DNA of 64,000 bases. Source: Theropithecus gelada. Taxonomy: Eukaryota; Chordata; Mammalia; Primates; Cercopithecidae. Both the position numbers and the translations under genes were made by a program. The notes under the pieces were generated by a model. It was not told where the DNA came from. It was given only the letters and a program-made list of their open reading frames with translations, and did no database searches. Shown piece by piece: positions 12,801 to 27,600 of this stretch (its first letter is position 1; each line of letters begins with the position of its first letter). The stretch covers positions 52,642,088 to 52,706,087 of the forward strand of contig NC_037689.1 of NCBI RefSeq assembly GCF_003255815.1. Reading direction: 5' to 3'.

Positions 12801-15800
12801 AATGCACACACATAAGGAGGAAAATTTCTTGTAGCATTTGGTAAACAATTGAATGAGTTGATTATTGGTCTGCTCAGAATAATAAATTGGGTATTATAAA
12901 TTTGCAAAGTTATTGCATTCCTTAAAGCAACCAGTGTGCCTTTTATTTGGGTATTGATCTGGGTCCATGTCATTGTGTGCTAGTAGTAAAGCTGGAAGGA
13001 GTATGTAGAAATGAAAAGAAATACTTGGCATTGAGTATTGACTTTTTCTGGAGCCACTCAAAGAAAATAAACGAATCACTACAAATATTTCAAATATTTT
13101 TTTTGATTTGTTATGTTTAGTTGCGTCTCTAGTAAGATGAGAGCTATTCTCCTGAAGTAGTTTCCTACTTGTTAAAATTTCGACTTCCTTCTGTTTAACT
13201 TTCTCTTTAAAGCTATTGGTGTCAGCAACCAGAGGGAAACCACTGTAGTCTGGGACAAGATAACTGGAGAGCCTCTCTACAATGCTGTGGGTAAGCTGTC
13301 ATGCATGGATGTCAAATGTAGGGCCTTTCTTCACATTGCAGATGTGGTCATGTTAAAATATCTTGCTAAAAAAGCATTTAGTTGCCAGGCGTGGTGGCTC
13401 ACGCCTGTAATCCCAGCACTTTGGGAGACTGAGGTGGGTGAATCATGAGGTCAGGAGTTCAAGACCAACCTGGAAACCCCTTCTCTACTAAAAATACAAA
13501 AATTAGCCGGGTGTGGTGACACACGCCTGTAGTCCCAGCTACTTGGGAGGCTGAGGCAGGAGAATTGCTTGAACCTGGGAGGCAGAGGTTGCAGTGAACC
13601 AAGACCTTGCCATTGCACTCCAGCCTGGGCAACAGAGTGAGACTCTATCTCAAAAAAAAAAGCAAAAAAAAAAAAGCAAAAAAAAAAAAAAAAAGCATGC
13701 AGTCATGGTCCCTATAACCTTGATGGGATGGGCAGAAGAGTCTGCTAAGAAATTGACTGCTGTATATTTACCATTTTTGGATCATACATATTCACATATT
13801 ATATGTGAATTAACTCTCCTATGCTCTCTCCTCTTGCTGATTGTCTTACAAATGGGCAAATGTTTGCCAAATTGTTTTGACATCTAAAAGAGATCTTACC
13901 TCCTTACCCTCAAAAAATTGAAATAACGTATATTCACAGTCATTTTTCTACAAAGTACTTGTGTGTGTGTCTTTCCATCTAGGAATCTGAATTCTTCTTG
14001 TAAGGTTATAAAAATAGAATATTCAAATTTTAGCTGCTTCTGCTACACATGTGGCTATTTGAGCAGGGATTAAAAAGCCCAAAATCTCAAATATACCACT
14101 TTTAGGTATCACAACTTATTAGGTGTAAATGATCCTAAGTATATTTTAGCATCATTATTAGCATATGAGAGTTGTTGAACACTGAATGACACGACCACTT
14201 CCTAAAAGGAAAATTTTGTTCTAAATTGCAATCACTAAAAGACGTCATTGTGTCAGATAGCAAAGCACAATTTTTTATCAATAAAATACTAGGTTGTGGG
14301 GTGGGGAATGGAATCAGAAATTATCACAGAGGGGACAATTTTGGGAGAATAATCTTTATTAAAAGTTAAAGTAATGTTATTGTATTATAGGAAAGCATTT
14401 ACTATGTTTTCTACATTTATGATAAAATAAATTCTCAAAAAATTTGAAAGAATTACAACTAAAGATCCTTTTAGTACATCTTTTTCTGTACTGTTTTTTT
14501 CTCTTTCTTTTTTTATTGAGACAAGGGTCTTGCTGTCGCACAGGCTGGGGTGCAATGGCACAACCTTGGCTCACTGCAACTTCTGCCTCCTGGGTTCAAG
14601 CAATTCTCCTGCCTCAGCCTCCCAAGTAGCTGGGATCACAGGCGCCCACCACCACGCCCAACTATTTTTTTTTTTTTTTTTTTGTATTTTTTAGTAGAGA
14701 TGGGGTTTCACCATGGTGGCCAGGCTGGTCTTGAACTCCTGACCTCAGGTGATCCACCTGTCTCAGCCTCCCAAAGTGCTGGGATTACTGGTGTGGGATT
14801 ACCACGCCCAGACAAAAGTACATCTTTTAAATGTTTATTTTGTTCTCATTCTCATGAGTAGTTCATTTTGAATATAAGTAAGACAAATGACTAGTATTTA
14901 GGAGAGTATCCTTTGATAGATCAGTGTTAGCTAATTTCCTGAACTAGTTAAGGTTTTACTTTCTTTTGTTTTCTTAATGAAAGGAAGAGCCTACTCAGGC
15001 AAACCAGAAAGTTCCAGTTAAATTCTGAGCTTTTTTTTTTTTTTTTTTCTTTTTTCTTTTTTTGAGACAGAGTCTTCTCTTTCACCCAGGCTGGAGTGCA
15101 GTGGCACAGTCTCGGCTCACTCTACCTCCCAGGTTCAAGTGATTTTCATGCCTCGGCCTCCCAAGTAGCTGGGATTATAGGTGTGCACCATCACGCCCGG
15201 CTAATTTTTGTATTTTCAGTAGAGACAAGGTTTCACCATGTTGGCCGGGCTGGTCTCAAACTCCTGACCTCAGGTGATCTGCCCACCTTGGCACGCCTGG
15301 CCAGTTCCAGTTAAATTCTAAACACTGAACTGTAAAAATGGAACTTTGGACTTTGAATTGTTATTTTTCAAATAATGCAACTAGGTAAGCTGAAGTTACT
15401 CTTACAGTAAAGATTCAAGTAAATGTTTTACTAGAAAATCTTTCTGTGATGTGCTTATTTACTTATTTCCTTCTCTTCTGCCTGTGTCTCTCTGCACCCC
15501 TCCCCCATTCTATGTGCTTTGCAGTATTAATTCAAATGTTCATAGAATATGAGGAACTCTTTTCTTCTATCCTGAGCTACATGCATGTTTTGAGAACATC
15601 TTACATGTTTGATGTTATCCTGGGTACTATAAAAGATACAAATTATATTGGCTGTTTTTGTAAGCACTTTATAATCTAGTTTTGGAAAGGAAAAACTAGA
15701 TTAGGGAACAATCTATAAAACAAAATTAGGGAATAGTTGATAAATCATGTGTTGATAAGTTGAATAGGAATTAGAGCAAGTACATATCAGTATGGATTTT

Positions 15801-18800
15801 GAAATTTTAGCATACTTTTCACAGTGGAGGTTGAACTCCACTTGGGCCTTGAAGCATATGTTGGATTGCATTAGGAAAAGAGAAAATTGGCCGGGCGCGG
15901 TGGCTCAAGCCTGTAATCCCAGCACTTTGGGAGGCCGAGACAGGCGGATCACGAAGTCAGGAGATCGAGACCATCCTGGCTAACCCGGTGAAACCCCGTA
16001 TCTACTAAAAAAATACAAAAAACCAGCCGGGCGAGGTGGCGGGCGCCCGTAGTCCCAGCTACTCGGGAGGCTGAGGCAGGAGAATGGCTTCAACCCGGGA
16101 GGCGGAGCTTGCAGTGAGCTGAGATCAGGCCACTGCACTCCAGCCCGGGAGATAGAGCGAGACTCCATCTCAAAAAAAAAAAATAAATAAATAAAATAAG
16201 GAAAAGAGAAAATTGAGGAATAATGTGAACAAGCTATGAAGGTGAAAATGTGTACACATATTTTGCCAGAGTAAAGAAATGGATGAGTTTCACGCATAGG
16301 TTGACTCATTTTTTTATTTTTAGTAGAACTAGCAGTGATAATAATACTCAGTAAGTGCTAACTGCTATTACTTTGGGATTGTGCTAAGTATTTTACCCAT
16401 ATTATTTAATCTCACTGACCCTGTGAAACAGATTTTACTACCCCTATTTTATAAATTAATTGTGGAAAAGCTCAATAACTTGTCCAATGGCATGTAGTAT
16501 AAGTAGAGTAAAACCACAGTTTAAACATGAACACCCTCCAACCTCAAAGCTTATGTTCTAATTTGGATAGATGGGGGTTGGTGAGGATATAGAGGGGGCT
16601 GAAAGCCATGCAGTGTAGTGTAGACTTAAAGCACGGGCAGCTTGAGGCAAAACAGATGATAAAGGAGAGTTTAGCCATCCCATGATGGTGGAATGGGTTG
16701 TTTCAAGCGCATCAGTATGCTGAGAACAGCCAGAAAACCTGGATGAAAATGAAATAAAATTCTGAAGAACTGGAAGGCTACCAAGACAGTGAGGAGAGGA
16801 GGAAAGCCCAGAGATGTAAGCCTAGCACTTGGTGTTGCTTATCTCCTAGAGATACCAGTAGGTTCTGAAAGGAGTATCTGACAGGTCCATAAAGATAAGG
16901 AGGCAAAAGGTGGAGTCAAGGGCTGCCAAGGGTCAGGATGAGTATTGGTAAAATCCCAGACTTTGAACTGGAACTGTGAAAAGTCAAATCCTGAAAGTGA
17001 GGTAGACTGAAAATAAAGCAACCCTCACAAGAATTGAAGCACAGATTCAAATGATCTTTAACGCTAATTGGATTAAGATGATCTGAGATTGCTAATGCTA
17101 GTGGCCTAACTTCCTTTCAGAAATAAAAGTAAATCCTTTCTGGAGGAAGACAACATCAATTAGAGCCTCAAAAAATCTCTAGAATTTTTCATATGCATTA
17201 TCTAGTTTTCTATTTAAAAAAAAGCATGCATACAAAACAAAACGTGACTGAAAAGCAACAGAAACAAGTGACATTAGAAACAAACTCAAGAAATTCAGAT
17301 ACTAGAGTTTTTAGACTTTAAAATAGCCATAATTAATATGTTCAAGGAATTAATTGACAAGATTGAGATTGATGATCTTGGCAAAGAATTGAAAGTGCAT
17401 TTTAAATGGACATTCTAGAACTGTATTAAGAACTCAATTGATGGGGTTTTACCATCAGAGGAGACATAGCTGCAGATGAATTTGTGAGCTGGAAGATGAA
17501 TCAGAACTGCAAGAGAGAGTAAAATATTTAGACTGAAGCACAGAGAAACAAAAGTTTAGAAAATGCACAAAAGAATGTAAGAGAAATACAGGAAAAGGTG
17601 AAGAAGTTTAATATATTTGTAATTGGACTTCCAGAAGGAAAGGAAAGAGAAAAAACAAGGCAGAAATAACATTTGACAGATAATGGGAGAAAGTTTTTCA
17701 AAACTGATGAAAGATGCCAAGCTGTAGATTCAATAAGCACTATAATCCCTAGGCAAGATGAATATACAGAAGACCATACTTACGCTGGGATATGAAGATA
17801 TAAAGTTTTGAAGTAGCCTGAGGAAAAAAGATATGTAAACTTCAAAAAGAGTGACCCTAAGACTTTCAGCTAAGTTATCAATGGAAACAAAGGAAGTCAG
17901 AATGCAATGGAATGAAACCTTTAAAGTACTCAAAGAAAGTAACTTCCACATACAGTTCTATATCCAGTGAAAAAATTATTAAGAAATGAAAGTGAAATAT
18001 ACTAGGAGTTGGTGAGGATATAGAGGTCACCAAAAGCTATGCAGAGTAGTGTAGACTTGATACACTAGGCAGCTAACCCATTGTCTTAGTCCATTCAGGC
18101 TACTATAACAAAATACCCTAGATTGGATAATTTATAAACAACAAAAATTGTATTGTTTATACATTGGATAGGGCATAAAGAGGAGGGAGAAAATAAAGCA
18201 GGCCTGTGAGATTTTCAGCCTGAGAGAACAGAAGGAAATTAAATAATATTTAGGGGGTACCAAACTGAGAGAAAAAATGGCCTTGTTTTGGACAAGGTGA
18301 GTATTGGACTTGTAATAGAAGCTAATTTTGGGCAATGAGAAATTAGATGGTTCCAAATGTAGACTTGGAAATTGATAACATAGATGTGATAATCTCAATT
18401 TATTATAGATGAACTCACTATAGTAATTAATGTAAAATTAATTCAATGAAAGAATAGGTGCCTTTCTGTGTTCCAGGTTTTGTGATAACCCTTGGCATAT
18501 AGTGACAAACCAGGAAGACCTTGTACTTGCCTTTGTGCTACAGAAACTAAGGATGGGAGTTTGGAAGCTAGAAGGAGAAAGGGAAATAGGAAAGGAGGAG
18601 AGCCACTAAGAAATAACAAGGATAGATTCTGCCTCCAGTTATATTTCATCCAGGAAAACACTGAAGTGTCATATCTCCATGTAGGTCTTCAGTTGAAAAT
18701 ATCAACATAATATTAAATCTTCAGCAGTTTTATTCTAAAGCAACACAAGGTAGGATGAATGGAAACAATGAGATTTTCACATATATTTGTCTTTGAACTT

Positions 18801-21800
18801 CTTTTGCTTTGTTTGTATCACAGTCTGTGGGTTTTATACTTTTTTCTCTGTCTCAGTTCATGCTGCTTTAACAAAAATATCATAGGCTGGGTGGCTTATA
18901 GAGTAGAAATTTATTTCTCACATTTCTGGAAGCTAGAAGTTCAAGATCAAGGTGCTCACCCATCTGGTGTCTAGTGAGGACCTACTTCCTGGTTTGCAGA
19001 TGACTGTCTTCTCATCCTCATATGGCAGAGAGTGATAAAAAGAAAGCAAGCTCTCTCCTCTTTTAATGAGGGTACTGATCTCATTAATGAGGGCTCCACC
19101 CTCATGACCTAATTTACCTCTCAAAGGTCCCGTCTCTAATACCATCATATTAGGAGTTAAGATTTTAACATGTGAATTTGGAAGAGACATGTACATTCAG
19201 TCCATAGCATTCTCTTTGTATGCTTTCTTCTTTCTTTGTCTATTTCTCTTGTAAATCTCTGTAACTCTAGGCCTGTCCTTCTCCTCTTTATTTCTCTGTC
19301 TTACTAAATTATACAACAGATGATATATGCATATATATAGCTGTATGTAAATATATATATATTTTAAATAGAGATAGGGTCTCACTGTGTTGAGTAGGCT
19401 GGTCTTGAACTCCTGGCCTCAAGTGATCCTCCCATTTCGGCCTCCCAAAGTGCTGGGATTACAGGTATGAGCCACTATGCCCGGCCAGATGAGCAATATT
19501 TATTACAAACAAGCATATGAGAGGAGCACCTTATGTTTCCCTTTTTAAAAACTTCTACATGGCCTCCTTTCTTTATGGCCCAGGGATACTTGATAAGCAG
19601 TAATTCACTCACCCCCACTACAGTAACAGAAAACCCAAGATAGGAGAACTTCAGGATATCATTGTTGGCCATGGCATAGGCTTGATGAAGGTTAAGACCG
19701 AGAAGGGCTATTTGATTTTGCTTGCAATAAAGGTATGTTCGTTTATTGACATCTTTTCTATCAGATACGATTATAAACAGAAAAAAATTTAAATGGGTCC
19801 ATTGAGGAACAGATGGCCTAATTTACAAGTTCTATATATTTTTTAATTCTGTGATTAACAAGGTAAACATTAATGTGATATCTAAAATGGGGAAATGTCA
19901 CTTTGCATCACTGCTTCCCAGCCACTGTGCCATGATGCAGGCATTTACAATAATGACCTCATTGGTGGATCAGCAAGAGTTTTGTGGCCCTGGATCTGAA
20001 GCAGGCCCTGGGCTTCTCTTGCCTCTTTTCAGTTATCTGAGTCCTCCTGGTACTTCTCTCTCTCCCTTTTAGCATTATCTTCAATATTCCCTTCCACAGG
20101 GTTTCCTCTACCCACCCATTTTTCTAAGCCTTTTCCTTCCAAACGCAGCTTTTATTAATGGTCTATATAACTGGTTGTCTTCTAACTATTATTGAAAAAG
20201 TAATTAAGCCACAGATTCAATTGATCAGAAAGCACGAAACTACCCAAGTAGTTAAAATGTGAAGTGGGAGAAGGCTTGAATCAGTGATGTTTAGTATGTT
20301 TACAGATACATTTTATTGATGCTATCAGGGAAATGTTCTGTCCGAACTTTAAAGGCCTAGCTGTATTTCCCCCTAATTGGCCAAGTTTGCTCACTCACCA
20401 CTGCAGTTGATTGGTATGCATGATAAGTATAGAGCAATATGACCCTCACTCTGGTAGCTTTCTGTAAAGCACAATTCTTGATTTAATATAAAAATACCAT
20501 TAATAGGCCGGGCGTGGTGGCTCACGCCTATAATCCCAACACTTTGGGAGGCCAAGGTGGGTGGATCACCTGAGGTCGGGAGTTTGAGATCAGCCTGACC
20601 AACATGGAGAAACCCCGTCTCTACTAAAAATACAAAATTAGCTGGGTGTGGTGGTGCATGCCTCTAATCCCAGCTACTCAGAAGACTGAGGTAGGAGAAT
20701 TGCTTGAACCCAGGATGCAGAGGTTGCAGTGAGCTGAGATTGCACCATTACACTCCAGCCTGGGCAACAAGAGTGAAACTCTATTTCAAAAAAAAAAAAA
20801 AAAAAGAAAAGAAAAAAGGAAACCATTCATAGTAGGGACTAATCCAGCAAGGCAAGAGTCCCTGGCTTAACACTTAGTATATTAAAGAAAACCACCCACA
20901 AAAAAATATTTCATTGTCCCTGAAACATTTTTCTATATTTAAATGGTAGTGCAAACATTTTTTTGCTAAGATGTTGGATTTAAAGTTCCCAATGGCACAC
21001 ATAACTCTTTATGCAGAGTGTTGCAATTTTAAAGATTGGTTATCGTTTTTACATTTATTTTCACATACTGGTTAACAGTGGGCCAATTATTAAACCTATG
21101 TGATCATGAGTTGAGATCTGAACCTTGAGCTCAGTCCTTTTATCTTTTCTGGAACTGGCTTATGTTTCAGAGAATCAGCAGAAAAGAAAACCATAGATGA
21201 CAAACCACCTAAAACTCCTAAGCACACTTTAGACAATAAAGTATGTTTTTTTTTTTTTTAAATTGGTTCTTTGTGGGAGGTTTTTCACTTTTGTAAAATC
21301 TAGAATTTTCAGCTTTATTAAGATCCACTTATTTGCCTTTAAAAAATATTCCATATTACAGGATTCTTTGAAAACCTTACATCTCCCTCAATCCTGGATA
21401 AAGAAATACTGCTGTATTTTGGAGTGATTGAATTATTCAAATCTGTCCAAATAAAAAGAAACTGATTTAGTTTTCAACTTTGAGTTCTCCAATCTTTAAT
21501 AATCATTTTTATCCCGTTAAGACTGTGACGTCATCATGGCTATACCTACCTAGAGGTTTAATTCTAGATTCAGGCTCTGGGTTCAGATCCTAGCTTTTCC
21601 ACTTCCTACCATTCTGTGCCTGTTCCCTTGAGAGTTAAACTGGGGAGACGAAAAGTGTATACCTTATAGGCTTGAGGTGTAGATCAGTGCGTTAATCCAT
21701 GTAGGATACTTAAGCCAGGGCCTGACAGACTCTAAGGCTTCAGTAATTGTTAGCTAGGGCCACTGTTCTGAATTGGCTGATAGCTTTTTTCTTTTTTTTT

Positions 21801-24620
21801 TTTTTTTTTGAGACGGAGTCTCGCGCTGTCGCCCAGGCTGGAGTGCAGTGGCCGGATCTCAGCTCACTGCAAGCTCCGCCTCCCGGGTTCACGCCATTCT
21901 CCGGCCTCAGCCTCCCGAGTAGCTGGGACTACAGGCGCTGCCACCTCGCCCGGCTATTTTTTGTATTTCTTAGTAGAGACGGGGTTTCACCGGGTTAGCC
22001 AGGATGGTCTCGATCTCCTGACCTCGTGATCCGCCCATCTCGGCCTCCCAAAGTGCTGGGATTACAGGCTTGAGCCACCGCGCCCGGCCAGCTGATAGCT
22101 TTTTTCATCCAGTAATGCCAGATGAAATGATTGGTTTATACATGACAGGTGTTCCTGGGGGAAATGCAGAGCCTACCTGGGATCACCCACACTCAAGTCA
22201 GTCATTGATATTTTGGCATTTTATACCCAAGAGCTGAAATTGGCTTTAGCCCCTGCCTTTTGGCATATATGTAAATCAATTTTTCCTCCCCAACTCTCTG
22301 GTTTACTTTTGGCCCCACCTGTTTCTGAGAATGAAGGTGAGGGGCAGCCATCAATATAGTCTCTTCCACCTTGCAAATGACCACTTACCCAGCTTAATTA
22401 ATAGCTTAGCTTTTGACAAATAGTAAAATGCCATAACTAAATCTGTTTTACTATCATGTCTCTTGTGGGAGAAACAACCCTGTAACACTTTGTGTAACTG
22501 TCAGCAGTCTGTACTTAGGATGTGTTCCGTAACCTGGAGCCTCACCTTCACCTCACTTCCTATCACCCTAGCAGCTCATGACAGACCATTTCAGAGAAGA
22601 TTTATTATTTGTCTTTGTTTCTAGTCAACTGGAAATCAGTTAGATGATTTTAGTGGTTTTTTTTTTTTTTTTTTTTACTGTGTTTTGTTTTTCCTTCTAT
22701 TGTTATGACTAATGAAACACTGGAAATTTATGAGGTTTTATTATTCTAAATATTTTAAAAATAATTTATTCCTCTGTACTGTTTGTTACTATGTCACTAA
22801 CTCTAGTCCATGGGGATTGAGGCAACTACATTTATCTTCACTCTTCAAACTTTTTGTTTTTTCCAGAACAAACTAAATCTACCAGACAGATTGGATGTGA
22901 CTATTTAATACAAATAAGTTCAGATCGTCCAAGTTGTTTTTATTAACTTACTTATTTGGTGGGCTTGACCATTTAATTCCGCTTTACTTGGTGTAGATAA
23001 GGGGAGGGATATACCTTCTAGAAGTGGGCTGTCTAGTGTTCTGACTCCCTAGCATCTATTTTCCTTCTATTTTTTTCCTAATTACTTTGGAAGTTAGCAA
23101 TCCCCTGTTCCCTCTAGACACGTTGCTCCCTTCTGTGGAGGTGCCTTTTACTCCCAGCTATCTTACCAGGAAAGTGCTTTCTTGGGGACCTGCCTTCCCA
23201 AAACAGCCCTTTCATGTCTTAGTGCAGATGGTCACAACACAGACTGTAGCATGCTCCTTGCCATTCCTTTCTAACATCCCCTAGGATTGTGCTTCCTCAG
23301 TACACCATCCATCATTTCAATTTAGTGGTTGAATGAATAGTCGATTACCACCTGAGCCACTTTTCTAATTAGGATGCATATATGTTGCCAGGTAGAGAAG
23401 AGTCATCCTAAACAAGAAGCAGGTATTTACCTGTCTTCATCCAAATGAAAATATTATTGAATCAGAGATTCATACTGGACTTCCTTTGTTCCCTTTCTGC
23501 TCCTCGCCTGTTCCTTTTCTTTTTCTACACTCCAGTGTGTAGAAAAATGTTCATTCTGACGAACTTGCCCAAGTGATCTATCATTTCCTACATGGTCAAC
23601 AAGAGACCTTGAACCTGGCCATCTGTAGCATGAATTGCCCTTATTTCTTCTAATGCTCCAGCTGCTCCAGTTTCTCCTGGCCCTTCAGTTCCAGTTGCCG
23701 TTGTTCCCTCTGGCTCTTCAGTTCCAGCTGCTGGTACTTCCTCAGGTATTGGTGCTCTGGCTATTGCTCACTTCCCAGCCTCCCAAGTCCTATATGTTGG
23801 GGGAAATTGACTTCTGCTGCCAGATCTGGATCTATCATTCCTTTTGATTGTTCTCAGAGATTACCTACACAAGGGGCTTAGTCCTCCAGCTTGGGAGTCT
23901 TCTCTTTGGCTTTGGTCTCTTCTGCAAATCTAATTCTGCCGTCTTAGCTTCTTTAATGAGTTTTCTAATTTTTTTGTTCTTAATTCAATTAATTTTGAGC
24001 ATTTGTGAATTGCTTGGTAGTGTACCAAACACTGATAGTTTTCTCTTTGGCAGTTTTACTAATGCATTCCATGTATTCTAACTGCCTTAACGTCTGGCTA
24101 TAAAAACAAAGTAATTCTTACGACAGCTTTCTATGATCATGGAACAATGGAAGGAGAAAGACTTTAGAGACCATCTAGTCCAGCCTCCTTATTTTATATT
24201 TACAGAATCCAGACCAAGAAGGGTAAAATGAATTGCCTAAGTCACATAGCTTATTGTTGGCAAAGCCAAACATTGAATTTTGGTCTCCCTGATTTCACAT
24301 CCAGTGTTTTGATTCTTTGTGGTGAGGATTTAACTCTGTGTTTATCGCTATTGTCAGTCATAGCTGCAGACTTTCAAGTGAGGAATAAAGTGCCTAAGTG
24401 GTCCTTGCTAATAAACAATAGAATCACAGGGCCACTGGGACTCAATCGGGGGGTTCTTTTAGATTTTTTTTTTATTTAACAAATAATTGGAACACACCTA
24501 GTATTTTAAAGAACATGCTCTTCAAAAGATGAAAAGAGTTTCTCCCGGGAAGCAGAGGCTGCAGTGAGCCGAGATTGCGTCACTGCACTCCAGACTGGGC
24601 CACAGCACGAGACTCTGTCT

Positions 24621-24656
<36 letters not shown>

Positions 24657-27600
24657 AAAAGAGCGCGAGAGAAAGAGAAAGAAAAGAGGTTCTCATATTT
24701 TAGTTTTATACTGAATTACTTGAGATACTTTTAACAAAAGTACAGAGGCTCAGAGCTCAGGCCTTGCCTAGACCTGCAATCAGAATCATGCAAGGTAGGG
24801 CCTGGATTTTAAGGTTTTCCAGGTAGTCATGGTATGCTTTAGAGGAAATAACCACTGCTGTGAAGTCTAGCAGTGTTTCTCAAAATGGGGCACCTATTTA
24901 AAATTCAGATTTCTGGGCCTCATTCCCAGAACTTCTATCCTAGAATTTATGGGGATGGAGCCCATCTTTAAGCTCCCTTGTGAATGTTATATCCATTAAA
25001 ATATGAAAAAACACTGGTCTAGAATATTTTAAGTCATTAACCAAAAAAGCCTAGAGTAGTGGCTTTCAAATGTATTTGTTCATGCCCCTTGGTAAGAATT
25101 GCATTTTACATAATGATTCGGCAAATCCACATAACTAAAACAAAAGTTTCACAAATCAATATTTATCTTACCCAGTGCAGTGAACTCTGATATTTTCCAT
25201 TCTAATTCATCCTATTTCAATTTTTAAAGTAGGCAATCAAAACTCACTAAATTCATTTTTAAACTCATAGCTCACTGTAGTTTGAAACACTGAGTATTGA
25301 GATGTGCTTGTTAATTCTACCTATCATAGATTTAAAACTTTTCTAATTCTTCTGCTTTTTCTAGTTATTTCTGTAAGCCAATAACACCTGCTAGGATTGC
25401 TTACCTGTAAGGAAGGTCCACTTTTGTCACAGTGTAAAAGTAGACTGCCCTTGTTCCCTGGACATGGGAGATCTTGCCACCTCCATGATGATGTCACTAA
25501 TGGCTTATATCAATCACAGTGTAAATAATATAAAATTCTATTTCAACTAAATGAAATTTAAAGCAGGGGGCAGTTCTTTTGCTCATGGAAGCAGCAGTCC
25601 AAGGGTAGCTAAGTTCAGGTGCTGTTTGATTCCAGACTCAGACAGTATCACCTGCATCCCCCTCAAGCCTGCCTTTTCTGGGATGGCTCCTGATGTGGCA
25701 TATTCAACTCTCCCTTCATGAGGGCAGCAGGCCCAAGCCACACACTGCCAAGGTCAACTGAGAAGAGGGACTCTTGCAGACTGAGCACAAATCTTTTTGA
25801 CCACATGTTATCTCCTGATCCAGTCACTGGGATCCAGACCCATTCCTGGAGCTGGGAGTAAGATCAAATCTCAGGCACACTACATGGCTGAGGATGAGGG
25901 CGGACCGATTTCCTAAAAAGAATTCGAAATACCTCTCCCCAACAGATGCAGGAGGAGTAGATACTGGACAGCAAATGCAGACGTTATCTATTATAGGCCA
26001 TCTATTTTCATGGTCTTTCTCTTTTCCCTCCTGTTTTCTTGGTTGTGATGAGTCTTTTCTTGCTGCTTTTCCCACCTACAGAAACCAGTATCTTGTCCTG
26101 AAGTCCCCAGTTTCAATCTTGTGGGAAGTAGCCACTGTCAAAATGAAGTGCAGGGCCCTCCAGGGAAATGACAGCATAAGTACTTAGAAAGAATTGATTA
26201 ACATTTACTACAGGAAATAACTGCTTTTTAATGAAGAGAATGGAGTAATAGAGAAGAGTTAACCAAACTACACAGTGATTGCTACCATTCAAATATGTGG
26301 TAGTGGGCAAGCTTGCATAGTCTTCCCTGGAGTCCTTTAAATAGACTATGAGACTGAGTCTTTTCAGGAGGTATCTGAGCAGTCAGTGTCCTAAAAATAT
26401 CAAATGACCACAAATAGATTAAAAGTTATCAAAGTTTAAGTACAAAACTTAAATCTGGCAAATAAAATTCAGATGATTCTATTGGCTGCCTTTCACAATT
26501 ACTTTATGTACTATTTAATGTTTCCTCTTCCTCAAGCCTACTATCATGAAGCAAAATAGAAATCCTTTCCACCAGGGGGTTAGAAAGTAGATAATAGCTA
26601 CTTAGTAAAGATAATGTTGATCCATTAAAATGGAGATTTTTTTTTCTATAGTCCAGCAGAGAGAAAGAATGGTGCCTTTAAAAGTATTCTAACGATTCCG
26701 GGTCTAGCATACTTGGAAAGATTTCAATGTAAATAAGCATTTTATATATAACAGACGGAATCTTTTGTTTCCTCAATAATAGAATCAAGTTCTCTACTTT
26801 GTCTTTGTCACAAATTGCTCCCTAGTTTGTTATGATGCACACTTTATATATGGTATGATGATCCTGGGTTTTGCATTTTGTGCTACCAACTAGCCTGCCT
26901 AGCTTTTAGATATTCTCTGGCCTCATGTGTGCTTAGAAAATCTATATTCCAAATATTTTTTGTGGTTTTGTTCTATAAAAATAATATAAAATAAGCACTC
27001 TAAGGTTTGTATTATTCTCCTAACTTGGTCTGTAATTTTGTATAAAAGCTTTAAATCCTCTCATAAATTTATTTTTATCTAACAATATGCCTATTCATTT
27101 CTAATTTTCTAATTTCTATCTCTTGAAAGCTATAGCATTTTAATTTCTTATAGAAACTAATCAATCTTTTATCCTTGATGGTGATTTCAGTAAGTTCTTA
27201 TTTTTTAAATGAAGTTTTTCATGTATATTATTTTATTTTGGTCTATAGTGTGGCTTGATCTAAGAACCCAGTCTACCGTTGAGAGTCTTAGTAAAAGAAT
27301 TCCAGGAAATAATAACTTTGTCAAGGTAAGAATTTCTTCAAAAGTATGCTACAAGAATATTTCTTTTTTAAAAAAAAGGTTGCAGATTTCACTAGAAAGA
27401 AGCATCTTATGGTACAATAGTTATTTGATACAATTTATAGAATCTTTTTCCCGGATAATTGAGGCCAACTCAAGTCTTTACCTTCCTGTCTTTCTTGCTC
27501 TGTGGTGGATTGGAACAATAATACCACAAAATTGACAGGCTGGAGGAGATTATAATGTGTCCCAGTGGCTTAAGTCATAACTTCCCTAGGGGTGCTTTCT

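Noticed and set aside
12766..12812. CRISPR-like or regulatory array at the CA repeat
   Set aside because: It is a plain dinucleotide microsatellite with no spacer structure.
18838..19208. Endogenous retrovirus with genes
   Set aside because: Only a solitary LTR-like repeat is seen; no gag, pol or env text flanks it.
27209..27535. 108-codon ORF read as one protein
   Set aside because: It is exon 5 in its correct frame extended by chance into both introns.
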